Origin: Nocardia camponoti
Lineage (GTDB): Bacteria > Actinomycetota > Actinomycetes > Mycobacteriales > Mycobacteriaceae
Direction of reading: 5' to 3'
Length of the DNA: 64,000 nt
Assembly (NCBI RefSeq): GCF_014646135.1
Contig: NZ_BMMW01000001.1
Location: 389,570 to 453,569, forward strand
Both the position numbers and the translations under genes were made by a program. Below the pieces are notes generated by a model. It saw only the letters and a list, made by a program, of their open reading frames with translations. It made no database searches and was not told the DNA's origin. Shown one piece after another: positions 8,840 through 17,245 of the stretch (position 1 is its first letter; every line of letters starts with the position of its first letter).

Positions 8840-9678
8840 GCGGGCAAGCTCGCCAAGTACTCGCGGAAGCTTGTTGCCAGGTGACCGGTCAAGCGGGTCA
8901 CGGTGTCGGTCGCCTGGGCCATCTCCCCGTTCGCGATCGCGGTGTACGTGCTGACCCAGCCGTCGACTTCCCATTTCGGGGCGTTGTACTTCGCGCGCGT
9001 CGCGTACGCCTCGTCGACCGTTTGGTTTTCGTAGCGGAACGGGCGGCCGAAGAACTGGGTGAGTTCGAAAGCGGCGGTTTCGAGGGTGAAAGCGCGTGGG
9101 CCGGTGACGTCGAAGGTCTCGCCGGAGTAGTCGGTGGTGCGGAGCACCGCCGCCGCGCAATCGGCTACGTCGGTGCGGGTCACCGCGGCGACAAGGCCGT
9201 CGGCCGCCGGGCCCGCGATCACGCCGTCGCCGTCGGCGAGGTGCGGGATGACGTCCTGGTACTGGTTGTCACGCAGGAACGTGAAGTCGACATCGGCCGC
9301 GCGAATGGCCTGCTCGGTGTAGTAGTGGTCGCGGGCGAAAGTGAAGGTCGCATCCGGTGCGGCACCAACGAACGAAAGATACACAATCCGTTGCACCCCA
9401 ACCGATTTCGCCGCCGCGACCACCGCTTCCTGCTCGCGTGCGCGGTGCTCGCTCTCGGTCGCGGAAACGAAGAAGAACGTCTGGACACCCTTAAGTGCGT
9501 CGGCGACGGAATTCGGATCGGCGAAATCGACGCGCGCCGGGGTGGAGTCGGGCAGCACGACAAGGTGATCGGGGTTGCGGCTCAACAGGCGCAGGTGCGG
9601 GCCGGTGCCCGCGAGCAGCTTCGCAACGTGGCCGCCGATGTGTCCACTAGCCCCCGAGATCGCGATGGTTTCCGACAT
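8836..9678 (-). CDS. NmrA-like NAD(P)-binding protein (atypical SDR)
   Basis: A 280-residue protein with an N-terminal Rossmann loop GASGHIGGHVAKLL (residues 8-21), then DFADPNSVADALKGV and FLRDNQYQDVIPHLADG, typical of NmrA/quinone oxidoreductase-2 type atypical SDRs. It lacks the YxxxK pair of classical SDRs, so it is either a redox sensor or an NAD(P)H:quinone/azo-type reductase. It is monocistronic and convergent with the permease (4-bp overlap). Nothing nearby specifies its role. Confidence 0.8.
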   Translation of the reverse strand: MSETIAISGASGHIGGHVAKLLAGTGPHLRLLSRNPDHLVVLPDSTPARVDFADPNSVADALKGVQTFFFVSATESEHRAREQEAVVAAAKSVGVQRIVYLSFVGAAPDATFTFARDHYYTEQAIRAADVDFTFLRDNQYQDVIPHLADGDGVIAGPAADGLVAAVTRTDVADCAAAVLRTTDYSGETFDVTGPRAFTLETAAFELTQFFGRPFRYENQTVDEAYATRAKYNAPKWEVDGWVSTYTAIANGEMAQATDTVTRLTGHLATSFREYLASLPA

Positions 9679-9752
9679 GGGACAAGGTTAAGCCGCGACG
9701 ACACCGTGACGCGGGTACACCGACACGCGCGTCGGGAAGCGGTGATTCCGGG

Positions 9753-10652
9753 ATGAGGTGGTGGAATCGGCCGGTGCGAATAACAAGCGGCCTGCTGGTC
9801 GCGGTTGCCCTGCTGTTCCCGGCTACGTTGGCTGTACCGGCTCACGCCCTCGCTGAACCCGGGTGCGGCTCAACGCTGACGGCGGCCGACGCCGCGACCA
9901 TCGCGCGGCTCTCCGACATCAGCACACTCGAGGGCGACAACAACCTAGCGCTACTCGAAGACGCCGTCGCGCGTAACCACGAGCTCACGGAACTGCTTGT
10001 CGCCCACCATGATCCACGCGGACTCTTCGCGATCGGGCTAGACGGGGTCGAATACGCGGCGGTGATGCCGCTGCAACGCGACCCAGGCGCGTTCGACGAC
10101 CCCGAATACGCGCACGCGATCAGCCTCGAACTGCTCAGCCGCTTCCTCACCAACATCCACGGCGAATTCACCGACGGACCAGTCGAACCGCAGTGGCAGC
10201 GCTACTTCGCCCTCGCGATGGACTGCGACAGCTCCCGGGCCCGCGCGGCGATGGCAGGCTACAACGCGCACCTCACTGTCGACCTCACGAATTCCGTTGC
10301 GGCCGTAAACAGTAAGCCCCACAATGCCCGCGACTACTTCACCATCGTCGCGGCCATCGCCGCCGCGGGCGACGTGATCGTCGACCGCACCAAAGCCGCC
10401 TACCAAGCCGACCTCGGTCCGCTCTGGCGGTTCTACTTCGTCGGCGAAGGGCTCGACCAACTGTTCGGCAAGGGCGTCGCGACCGAGCAACTGCTCATTG
10501 CCGCCGACCTTGGTGCCAACACCGTGATCTTCGCCAACGGGCTCGCTCTCCAAGATCCGGCGCTCGCACCCACCGTCCGTACCGAAGTCTGGGCGCTGTG
10601 GACCGCCGCCGACCTCGCCTTCGACCTGCTCGCCCGCATCAACGCGCTGTAA
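9753..10652 (+). CDS. DUF5995 family secreted protein
   Basis: A 299-residue protein whose N-terminus has Arg residues, a hydrophobic stretch (about 12-30) and AHA-LA, a probable Sec signal peptide cleaved near residue 34. The mature part matches the DUF5995 pattern: VARNHELTELLVAHHDPRGLFA, a metal-site-like YNAHLTVDL, and DYFTIVAAIAAAGDVI. The family has no established activity; several His and Asp residues suggest metal binding. A strong bidirectional hairpin follows the stop. It is probably transcribed alone. Confidence 0.75.
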   Translation: MRWWNRPVRITSGLLVAVALLFPATLAVPAHALAEPGCGSTLTAADAATIARLSDISTLEGDNNLALLEDAVARNHELTELLVAHHDPRGLFAIGLDGVEYAAVMPLQRDPGAFDDPEYAHAISLELLSRFLTNIHGEFTDGPVEPQWQRYFALAMDCDSSRARAAMAGYNAHLTVDLTNSVAAVNSKPHNARDYFTIVAAIAAAGDVIVDRTKAAYQADLGPLWRFYFVGEGLDQLFGKGVATEQLLIAADLGANTVIFANGLALQDPALAPTVRTEVWALWTAADLAFDLLARINAL

Positions 10653-10661
10653 AACGAAACA

Positions 10662-10695
10662 GCCCGGTCGCGCGGCGATAACCGCGGGACCGGGC
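10662..10695. terminator. Bidirectional hairpin terminator
   Basis: A 14-bp GC-rich stem with one mismatch (left arm GCCCGGTCGCGCGG, right arm CCGCGGGACCGGGC) and a 6-nt loop. It lies 9 bp after the DUF5995 gene and 19 bp from the end of the convergent cholesterol oxidase gene, where it would stop transcription from both sides. No long T-run is present, as is usual in actinobacteria. Confidence 0.75.
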
Positions 10696-10714
10696 CGAAG
10701 GTGAACGGCGAGGA

Positions 10715-12439
10715 TCAGCTCGCGTTCGGCTGCCCGGATCGGATCTCGACGATCGGGAGAACAAGCGCCGCAGGCGCATTCGCCGGGACAACCGGCTGCT
10801 TGGGCGCGACCGGCGCGATCTTGACGTACCCGGCCGCCTGCTCCGGGCGGGTGTCGACCTCGCCGTTGTTCGGCCAGTACGCGGCGGCGCGCTCGGCCTG
10901 CGCGGTGATCGTGAGCGACGGGTTCACGCCAAGGTTCGCCGACACCGCGGCACCGTCGACCACGCTGAGCGTGGGGTAACCGTAAACGCGGTGGTAGGCG
11001 TCGATCACGCCGTGGTCAGCGTCGGCGCCAATCGCCGCGCCACCGAGGAAGTGCGCGGTGAGCGGAATGTTGAACACCTCGCCCCACGTGCCGCCCGCGA
11101 CGCCACCGATCTTCTCCGCGACCCGGCGCGTGACGTCGTTACCGGCAGGAATCCACGTGGGATTCGGTTCGCCGTGGCCCTGTTTCGAGGTGAGCTTGCG
11201 CCCGAACACGCCGCGCTTGGAATAGGTGGTGATGGAGTTGTCGAGATGCTGCATCACCAGCGAGATGATGGTGCGCTCGCTCCAGTTCCGCACGCTCATG
11301 AACCCGAAGAACAGCAGCGGGTTACGAATGACAACGCCAAGGAAGCGCAGCCAGCGCGGCACGCGACCGCCACCGTCGACCATCAGCGTCTGCAACAGGC
11401 CCATCGAGTTCGAGCCCTTGCCGTAGCGAACCGGCTCGACGTGCGTGTCGGGGGTGGGGTGAATCGACGAGGTGATCGCGACGCCCTTGGTGAAATCTTG
11501 GCCGGGCGCAAGGGTTTTCGTTGCCGCGCCGACGATCGACTCGGAGTTGGTGCGGGTGAGCAGACCAACCTTGTTCGACAGCTTGGGCAGGTGGCCAGCG
11601 TCGCGGTTGAAGTGCAGCAGCTTCTGCGTGCCAAGCGTGCCAGCGGCAAGCACCACGTGCTTGGCGGTAATGGTCTTGGGCTCCTTGCGAATCCACGCGC
11701 CCGTGCGCTCGGTCGCGACCTCCCAGCCACCATCGGGCTGCGGGCGAAGCGCGGTGACCGTCGTCATCGGAATAACCTGTACGCCAGCCTTTTCCGCGAG
11801 GTAGAGGTAGTTCTTGACGAGCGTGTTCTTCGAACCGAACTTGCAGCCAACCATGCAGTCGCCACATTCGATGCAGCCGGTGCGCTCAGGGCCGACGCCG
11901 CCGAAGTAGGGGTCTTCGGCCTTCTTGCCAGCCTCACCGAAGAACACGCCGACGGGAGTTTGCACGAACGTGTGGCCAACGCCCATGTCTTCGGCGACGG
12001 ACTTGAAAATCTCGTCGGCCGGGGTCATGTGCGGGTTGGTGACCACGCCGAGCATCTTCTTGGCCTGCTCGTAGTACGGCGTGAGTTCGGTGCGCCAGTC
12101 GGTGATGTCGCGCCACTGCGGGTCCTGGAAGAACGGCTCCGGCGGAACGTAGAGGGTGTTCGCGTAGTTCAGCGACCCGCCGCCAACGCCAGCGCCGCCG
12201 AGGATCAAGACATCGCGCAGCGGGTGGATGCGCTGAATGCCGTAACAGCCAAGCTTGGGCGCCCAGATGAACTTGCGCAGATCCCAGCTGGTTTTCGGGA
12301 GTTCGTTGTCGGCGAAGCGGCGACCGGCTTCGATGACTGCGACCTTGTAGCCCTTCTCCACCAGACGCAGTGCGGTGACACTGCCACCGAAACCAGAACC
12401 GACGACGATGACGTCGAAATCGGTGGGTGAGTCGGACAT
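10715..12439 (-). CDS. choD: Cholesterol oxidase, GMC oxidoreductase (ChoD type)
   Basis: A FAD-dependent oxidoreductase of 574 residues from ATG 12439 (AGGG 8 nt upstream). The dinucleotide-binding motif GSGFGGS is at residues 14-20. The segments TSWDLRKF, GCYGIQRIHPLRDV, LYVPPEPFF and ITSSIHPTPDTH closely follow mycobacterial ChoD, a cholesterol oxidase-like protein. A Cys-rich CIECGDCMVGC stretch sits in the middle. The C-terminal AHFLGGAAIGAD contains the likely active-site His. It oxidises a 3-beta-hydroxysterol (cholesterol to cholestenone with H2O2) if the family activity is conserved; a different sterol or alcohol is possible. It is divergent from a MerR-type gene that may control it. 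Confidence 0.9.
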   Translation of the reverse strand: MSDSPTDFDVIVVGSGFGGSVTALRLVEKGYKVAVIEAGRRFADNELPKTSWDLRKFIWAPKLGCYGIQRIHPLRDVLILGGAGVGGGSLNYANTLYVPPEPFFQDPQWRDITDWRTELTPYYEQAKKMLGVVTNPHMTPADEIFKSVAEDMGVGHTFVQTPVGVFFGEAGKKAEDPYFGGVGPERTGCIECGDCMVGCKFGSKNTLVKNYLYLAEKAGVQVIPMTTVTALRPQPDGGWEVATERTGAWIRKEPKTITAKHVVLAAGTLGTQKLLHFNRDAGHLPKLSNKVGLLTRTNSESIVGAATKTLAPGQDFTKGVAITSSIHPTPDTHVEPVRYGKGSNSMGLLQTLMVDGGGRVPRWLRFLGVVIRNPLLFFGFMSVRNWSERTIISLVMQHLDNSITTYSKRGVFGRKLTSKQGHGEPNPTWIPAGNDVTRRVAEKIGGVAGGTWGEVFNIPLTAHFLGGAAIGADADHGVIDAYHRVYGYPTLSVVDGAAVSANLGVNPSLTITAQAERAAAYWPNNGEVDTRPEQAAGYVKIAPVAPKQPVVPANAPAALVLPIVEIRSGQPNAS

Positions 12440-12488
12440 GAAAGGGCCCTTCGATCGGTGTCGGCGGTGACGCCGCAACGCTAACGCC

Positions 12489-12504
12489 GACAGCGGGCAC
12501 TGTC
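12489..12504. promoter_or_regulatory. Inverted repeat between choD and the MerR gene
   Basis: GACAG-N6-CTGTC in the 97-bp gap between the divergent choD and MerR-type genes, a candidate operator. Downstream, TATGCT (12525-12530) is a fair -10 element whose start point would fall on the MerR GTG, suggesting a leaderless transcript. Both points are inferred from sequence only. Confidence 0.35.
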
Positions 12505-12536
12505 AACGTTGGCATCAATGGCCCTATGCTGGTCGC

Positions 12537-13265
12537 GTGGCTCGATACACCCGCGCCGAATTAGCCGACGTCAGCGGCGTCGCGGCAAGGACCATCCGCT
12601 ACTACCACACGCTTGGCCTGCTCCCCACGCCTGAACGGGCGGGCAAGGAAGTGGTCTACGGCGAAGTCCACCGCGACCGACTGCGCGACATCGCCGCCAT
12701 GCGGGCGCGCGGGTTGCGCCTCGACGCCATCCGTGAGGTGTTCGCCGCCGAAACCGACGCGGCCGACCCGAGCTGGCACGCGCTGTTCGACCCGCGCGCG
12801 GGGGCGGCGCAGCGATCGGCGCTCATCAGCGACAGCGAGCTCACCAGGCTGCTCGGCGATCGCAGTGAGGCCGTCGCCGAACTCGTCGAAGCCGGCTACC
12901 TTGAGCGGCAAGGCGACGCCTGGTACGTCCCCGATCGACCCATGCTCAAGGGCGCGCTCGTGCTCTATGACGTGGGCACCGACATCACCGTCAGCGGCAC
13001 GTTGCGCACGCTTATTCGCGAACGGATGGCCGAACTGGCCGACGACCTTGTCGACGTCGTGCGCGCCGCGACCGGGACGGGATATGGCGGCGAGGGCGTC
13101 GCGGTCGACCTCACGCGCTTTCGCGAACAGTTCCTCGCGATGGCGTGGGAAGTCGGCGGGACCACGCTTGCCGCCGAGGTCGAACGCGCGGCAAGCGACG
13201 CCGCGAACGTGTCCGACAGCAACGGTGCCTCCGAGGACACCGACGCTTCAGCCGATACGCGATGA
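12537..13265 (+). CDS. MerR family transcriptional regulator
   Basis: A 242-residue protein starting at GTG 12537. The N-terminal MerR helix-turn-helix (about 1-70) reads YTRAELADVSGVAARTIRYYHTLGLLP, followed by an extended effector domain with no recognisable motif and an acidic, low-complexity tail (about 220-242). It is divergent from choD across a short gap with an inverted repeat, so sterol-responsive control of choD is possible but untested. A TetR gene starts 7 nt after its stop, probably in the same transcript. Confidence 0.85.
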   Translation: MARYTRAELADVSGVAARTIRYYHTLGLLPTPERAGKEVVYGEVHRDRLRDIAAMRARGLRLDAIREVFAAETDAADPSWHALFDPRAGAAQRSALISDSELTRLLGDRSEAVAELVEAGYLERQGDAWYVPDRPMLKGALVLYDVGTDITVSGTLRTLIRERMAELADDLVDVVRAATGTGYGGEGVAVDLTRFREQFLAMAWEVGGTTLAAEVERAASDAANVSDSNGASEDTDASADTR

Positions 13266-13272
13266 TTTCCCG

Positions 13273-13992
13273 ATGACCACCGCCGAGACCGGACCGCGCG
13301 CGCGGGCGCGTGCGCAGACCATCGCCGACATCAAACGGGTCGGCCGCGAGCAACTGGCCCAGCACGGTGCCGCCGCGTTGTCGTTGCGTGCGGTCGCGCG
13401 GGAACTGGGGATGGTCTCGTCGGCGGTGTATCGGTACGTGAGTAGTCGCGATGAGTTGCTCACCATGCTCGTTGTCGACGGTTACAACGCTCTAGGGGAC
13501 GCGGTCGACGCGGCGCTCGTCGAAGCTGGCGACCAGCCCGCAGCGCGAGTGCGCGCGCTCGCGACCACGGTGCGGAAGTGGGCGCTGGCCGAACCCGCTT
13601 GGTACGCACTGCTTTTCGGTACGCCGGTGCCCGGCTATGCGGCACCCGCCGAAACGACGGTCACGCCCGGCGTTCGGGTGGTCAGCGCGCTTATCGGCAT
13701 CGTCGATCGCGCGTACCGCGATGGGCAGCTCTCGGGCCCGCTGGTCGACAGCGCCGTCAGCGCGACCACCGCACGCGACTTCGACACCATCCGCGCGCAG
13801 TTCGACCTCGCCATTCCCGACGCGCTTCTCGCCGTCGCGCTGACTGTCTGGACCACGCTGTTCGGCGCGATCAACTTCGACGTCTTCGACATGTACGGCA
13901 CGGACACGTTCACCGATCGTGGCGAGATCTTCGACCTCCAGGTCGACAGCATGGTCGGCCTCCTCGGCATGGGCCCGATTGCCCGAAAATAG
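13273..13992 (+). CDS. TetR family transcriptional regulator with TetR_C_13-like domain
   Basis: A 239-residue repressor beginning at ATG 13273, 7 nt after the MerR stop. Residues about 18-64 form the TetR helix-turn-helix (REQLAQHGAAALSLRAVARELGMVSSAVYRYVSSRDELLTML). The C-terminal part (AEPAWYALLFGTPVPGYAAP) has the pattern common in actinobacterial TetR regulators with a WHG-type or TetR_C_13 ligand domain. A much longer open frame upstream overlaps the MerR gene and is not the real start. The target is unknown; it may act on the MerR/choD region. Confidence 0.85.
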   Translation: MTTAETGPRARARAQTIADIKRVGREQLAQHGAAALSLRAVARELGMVSSAVYRYVSSRDELLTMLVVDGYNALGDAVDAALVEAGDQPAARVRALATTVRKWALAEPAWYALLFGTPVPGYAAPAETTVTPGVRVVSALIGIVDRAYRDGQLSGPLVDSAVSATTARDFDTIRAQFDLAIPDALLAVALTVWTTLFGAINFDVFDMYGTDTFTDRGEIFDLQVDSMVGLLGMGPIARK

Positions 13993-14092
13993 CCAGCCAA
14001 TACCTCGCATTCCGGACTCGATCGGTACCGTAGCGAACGAGGTGTTGTCCACGGTAGGTGTGGACCGTGTGCGTGTTGATGGGAGTGCCCGA

Positions 14093-14680
14093 GTGAATTC
14101 TCGCGAGGAGATGTTGCGTCGCGTGCGAGACGGGCTGCTCGAATTACCCGACGACGAGCGTCGCGTGCCGATGCGACGCGGCCGGTCGTCGGCCCCGGGG
14201 ATCGATGATCGGGGAGAGGTGCTCGAGCGCTTCGCCGACCGACTGCGAGCGAATGGCTCGCTCGTGCGCACGGTTGACCTGGTCGGGTTGCCCAGCGCGA
14301 TCGCGGATCTGCTGTATGGGATGAGCGTGTCGTCGGTGTCGGCGGCCACCGAACCGGGGCCAGCGTGGCTCGACCACTGGGCAAGCGCGCCCGGGCATCA
14401 GGTGCTGCATGGCGGCCGAAACTCCGGTGACGCTGGCCAGGTCGTCGTCCGTGACGCCGTCGCCGGTGACGCGTCGACGGGCTCGCTTGCGTTGGAAGTC
14501 GACGGTGGTCCCGACGTGTCGAGCACGATTCCGCAGGTCTGCGTGTTGCGGACCGATCGCGTCTTCGGATCGCTTCCTGACGCGCTCGACCGCCTTGATC
14601 CGCGTCGACCGCTGGTCTGGCTCGGTGGCCCTGTTGATGAGGAACTGGCTAGGCAGCTGGTCGTCGTGCTTGTTGAGTGA
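14093..14680 (+). CDS. LUD domain (LutC/YkgG-like) protein
   Basis: About 195 residues from GTG 14093. It has the LutC-like layout: an N-terminal helix (SREEMLRRVRDGL), a DLVGLPSAIADLL segment, STGSLALEVDGGPDVSSTIPQVCVLRTDRVFGSLPDALDRLDPRRPLVWLGGP, then a short end. LutC partners LutA and LutB in lactate oxidation. Here no lutA or lutB is adjacent. The end after the WLGGP motif is divergent, where usual LutC proteins continue with a conserved acidic ADIE-type segment. It may therefore be a degenerate or repurposed copy. Confidence 0.65.
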   Translation: MNSREEMLRRVRDGLLELPDDERRVPMRRGRSSAPGIDDRGEVLERFADRLRANGSLVRTVDLVGLPSAIADLLYGMSVSSVSAATEPGPAWLDHWASAPGHQVLHGGRNSGDAGQVVVRDAVAGDASTGSLALEVDGGPDVSSTIPQVCVLRTDRVFGSLPDALDRLDPRRPLVWLGGPVDEELARQLVVVLVE

Positions 14681-14740
14681 CTCGCTGTGCCTGGCTTGTG
14701 TGTGACAGTCTGTCCCGGTTATTCTGGAGATACGATGTGA

Positions 14741-14757
14741 CGTGGGATACACCCACG
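14741..14757 (+). other. Small hairpin in the leader of the AurF-like gene
   Basis: CGTGGG-N5-CCCACG, 30 nt before the ATG at 14787. A small leader stem-loop; no known riboswitch is recognised. It may only be chance GC symmetry. Confidence 0.25.
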
Positions 14758-14786
14758 CCGCCTCGCGTGATCTTGAGGAGGCACCG

Positions 14787-15779
14787 ATGACGCTGACCGA
14801 GCCAAGCCGCGAATACCTGAGCCAGACGTACCGTGACGCTTTGACCACCCTGTCCGAGGGTTCGGTCAATCGACGTTTCGACCCGTACCTGGACATCGAC
14901 TGGGATTCGCCCGAGCTTGCCCTTGACCCCAACGACGTGCGCTGGGTGCTGCCCGCCGCCGTCGACCCGCTTGGGGCGACGCGGTGGTACCGCGATCAGC
15001 CCCTTGAGCGGCAGATCGCGATTGGCCGATGGCGCGTCGCTAACGCCGTTAAGGTCGGCGCGGCCTTCGAGTCGATCCTCATCCGCGGCATGATGCAGTT
15101 CGCGATGACGCTGCCCAACGGGTCGCCGGAATTCCGCTACGCGATGCACGAGATGACCGAAGAGTGCAACCACATCCAGATGTTCCAGGAACTGGTGAAT
15201 CGCATCGGCGTCGACGTGCCCGGCCCCAAGCGGCACTTCCGCTGGCTTTCGCCGTTCATCGGCCTCGCTGGCGGTTACGCGTACGTGATTCTGTTCATCG
15301 GCATCCTCGGCGGCGAAGAACCGATCGACCATTACCAGAAGGCGATCATCCGCCAAGGTGGCTCGATCCCACCAATGGTGTTGCGCACCATGGAGATTCA
15401 CATCGCCGAAGAGGCACGCCATATCTCCTTCGCTGGTGACTTCCTTGCCAGTCGCGTCGCGCGGATGGGCAAGTTCAACCGAGGCGTCTGTTCGGTGGCG
15501 TTCCCCATCGCGATGCGGTGGCTCGCGGGCGAGATCATGGCTCCCGGTAAGGAGTTCGCGCGTGAGTTCGACATCCCCCGCGAAGTGATGCGCGAAGCGT
15601 TCTGGGACTCACCGCATTCGCGCCAGATTCTGGCGAGCTACTTCGGCGATATGCGCAAGCTTGTCGATGAGCTTGGTCTGGTGAATCCGGTGGCGCGTCG
15701 ACTGTGGAAAATGCTTGGCGTTGACGGCCCGGTTTCGCGGTACCGCAGCGAACCCGAGCGCAAGGTGCGCGCGGCGTAG
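14787..15779 (+). CDS. AurF-like diiron oxygenase
   Basis: A 330-residue protein starting at ATG 14787 after GAGGAGG (7-nt spacing). Two carboxylate/His motifs, EMTEECNHIQMF (about 125-136) and EIHIAEEARHISFAGDF (about 205-221), are those of the p-aminobenzoate N-oxygenase (AurF) family, which binds a diiron centre and oxidises amines or aromatic rings. A hydrophobic stretch (AGGYAYVILFIGILGG) lies between them. It is flanked by a convergent TetR gene that ends 3 bp after it. Mycobacterial homologues are of unknown function. The substrate cannot be inferred. Confidence 0.8.
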   Translation: MTLTEPSREYLSQTYRDALTTLSEGSVNRRFDPYLDIDWDSPELALDPNDVRWVLPAAVDPLGATRWYRDQPLERQIAIGRWRVANAVKVGAAFESILIRGMMQFAMTLPNGSPEFRYAMHEMTEECNHIQMFQELVNRIGVDVPGPKRHFRWLSPFIGLAGGYAYVILFIGILGGEEPIDHYQKAIIRQGGSIPPMVLRTMEIHIAEEARHISFAGDFLASRVARMGKFNRGVCSVAFPIAMRWLAGEIMAPGKEFAREFDIPREVMREAFWDSPHSRQILASYFGDMRKLVDELGLVNPVARRLWKMLGVDGPVSRYRSEPERKVRAA

Positions 15780-15782
15780 TCG

Positions 15783-16505
15783 TTACGCGCGGGCCGCCAG
15801 CTGGCTGATGATCGTGGTGAGCGGCAGGTCGGGGTCGAGGACGAGGTCGTGTTGACGCGCGACCCCGTCAACGACATGCCATGCGTACGAGGCGACTTCG
15901 CTGATCAGTCGTTCGCGCGGAAGCGCGGGGGAGGGGTCGGTTGCCCAGCGCGTGACCGTCGCCTCGGTCATTGACACGATCGCGAACGTCATCGTGTCGG
16001 CGGCGTCGTCGTCAGCGACGCCGACCACGCCGGCCAGCCCCGTGACGAGCGAGGTGACCGAGGATGAGATCGACGTGATCAGCGAGCTGAGCGCGTCAGT
16101 GTCGGAGTTCTCCTCCGACGGGCCGGTCTTGAGGAATTCATGCAGGCGGGGATGCCCCTGCACCCAGGCGACGACGGCTTCGACTGTGCGGTAAAGGATT
16201 TCGTTGATCGAGCCGACGCTGATGTCGAGGGCGTCTTCGATCTCGTTGGTGAAGCGTTCGGCGATGTCGCGGCGGGCGAGTCGGTCGAGTTCTTCGCGGC
16301 CAGCGAACTGTCGGTACATCACTGATTTGGCGAGGCCCGCGCGTTCGGCGATCTGCACGACCGGGACTTCCACGCCCGCGGGCGTTTCCTCAAGCAGTTC
16401 GATCGCGGCGAGCATCAGCCGTTCGCGGCGACTTTCATTGTGCGGCTTCCAGCGTTCCTTGCGCCCGCTCATCGCGGGAGGGGGAGGGGAAGCTGCGCTC
16501 GTCAC
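15783..16505 (-). CDS. TetR family transcriptional regulator
   Basis: About 240 residues from GTG 16505, or 229 from ATG 16472; neither has a clear ribosome binding site. The helix-turn-helix is seen as RRERLMLAAIELLEETPAGVEVPVVQIAERAGLAKSVMYRQFAGREELDRL. The C-terminal ligand domain is unspecific, with a conserved WHVVDGVA end. It ends convergent with the AurF-like gene and is divergent from the nitroreductase gene; a GTAGAT-N6-ATCTAC repeat lies in the divergent gap. It is a plausible local repressor of the nitroreductase or of the AurF-like gene. Confidence 0.85.
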   Translation of the reverse strand: MTSAASPPPPAMSGRKERWKPHNESRRERLMLAAIELLEETPAGVEVPVVQIAERAGLAKSVMYRQFAGREELDRLARRDIAERFTNEIEDALDISVGSINEILYRTVEAVVAWVQGHPRLHEFLKTGPSEENSDTDALSSLITSISSSVTSLVTGLAGVVGVADDDAADTMTFAIVSMTEATVTRWATDPSPALPRERLISEVASYAWHVVDGVARQHDLVLDPDLPLTTIISQLAARA

Positions 16506-16598
16506 CGGCCCGAGTTTAGAGGAATGGGCTTGGAGGCAGGTCGAGTACCGGGTTCGTGGGGCGGGGAGCTGAAAACGCACTTTATTACATGAAGCTAG

Positions 16599-16616
16599 GT
16601 AGATATGCGCATCTAC
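16599..16616. promoter_or_regulatory. Inverted repeat, candidate TetR operator
   Basis: GTAGAT-ATGCGC-ATCTAC, 6-bp arms with a 6-bp spacer, in the 257-bp AT-rich gap between the TetR gene and the nitroreductase gene. Size and position suit a TetR site. The remainder of this gap shows no gene. Confidence 0.4.
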
Positions 16617-16762
16617 GCATGTTGCTCGCCCTATGGCTGGGCGCGACCGACAAAAGCCAAAAGGAAGAAAAAACCACTCTAAGAGACAGAGAAAAGTGAT
16701 GTGAGTCTCTCGATGAGCCGCCGAATGCGCCAAATATGTTCGTGTGAGCCAGGATTCGAAGA

Positions 16763-17245
16763 ATGTGGGAATGGAATTCGATTCAGCGCTTCGCGAGGGG
16801 GTTCGCCCGTCAGCCGTGGGTGATGCGGGGAGCAGGCGTGGTTTTGCCTGCGGAACGGTTCCTGCGCAGAGTTACCGGTGGGCGGTTCGGCGTGCTCGAC
16901 ATAGGCGGATTGCCGTCGATTCAGATCACCGTTGTTGGTCGGAAGTCCGGACTGGAACGCACGACGTCGCTGTTGTGTGTGCCCGATGGTGATGGTTTTC
17001 TGCTTGTCGGCTCGAACTGGGGTCGGCCCGAGCATCCCGCCTGGTCGGCGAACCTGCGCGCGGCGACAACCGCGACGGCCGTGTACAAGGGAAGCGCGCC
17101 CTTCAAGGTGTCGGTTACCGAGTTCACCGGGGTTGAGCGCAAGCGGTATTGGGACCAGGTCGTCGAGTTCTGGCCGGGCTACGAGATGGAAGCCGGGCTG
17201 GCACAGGGGCGCGAGTTTCGGATCTTCCGGCTGGCCCGGGTCTAG
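16763..17245 (+). CDS. Deazaflavin (F420)-dependent nitroreductase-like protein
   Basis: A 160-residue protein of the Ddn family. The core VGRKSGLERTTSLLCVPDGDGFLLVGSNWGRPEHPAWSANLRA is the signature of F420-binding Ddn-like enzymes, which use reduced F420 to reduce quinones, nitro groups or other electrophiles. The N-terminal region (residues 1-45) is amphipathic and may touch the membrane as in mycobacterial Ddn. Its stop is immediately next to the stop of the convergent recombinase gene (CTAGCTAG). F420-dependent families of this kind point to a mycobacterium-related host. Confidence 0.85.
   Translation: MWEWNSIQRFARGFARQPWVMRGAGVVLPAERFLRRVTGGRFGVLDIGGLPSIQITVVGRKSGLERTTSLLCVPDGDGFLLVGSNWGRPEHPAWSANLRAATTATAVYKGSAPFKVSVTEFTGVERKRYWDQVVEFWPGYEMEAGLAQGREFRIFRLARV

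Noticed and set aside
16682..16711. GAGAC...GTCTC inverted pair before the nitroreductase gene
   Set aside because: Short 5-6-bp arms with a long spacer; too weak to call a terminator or operator.
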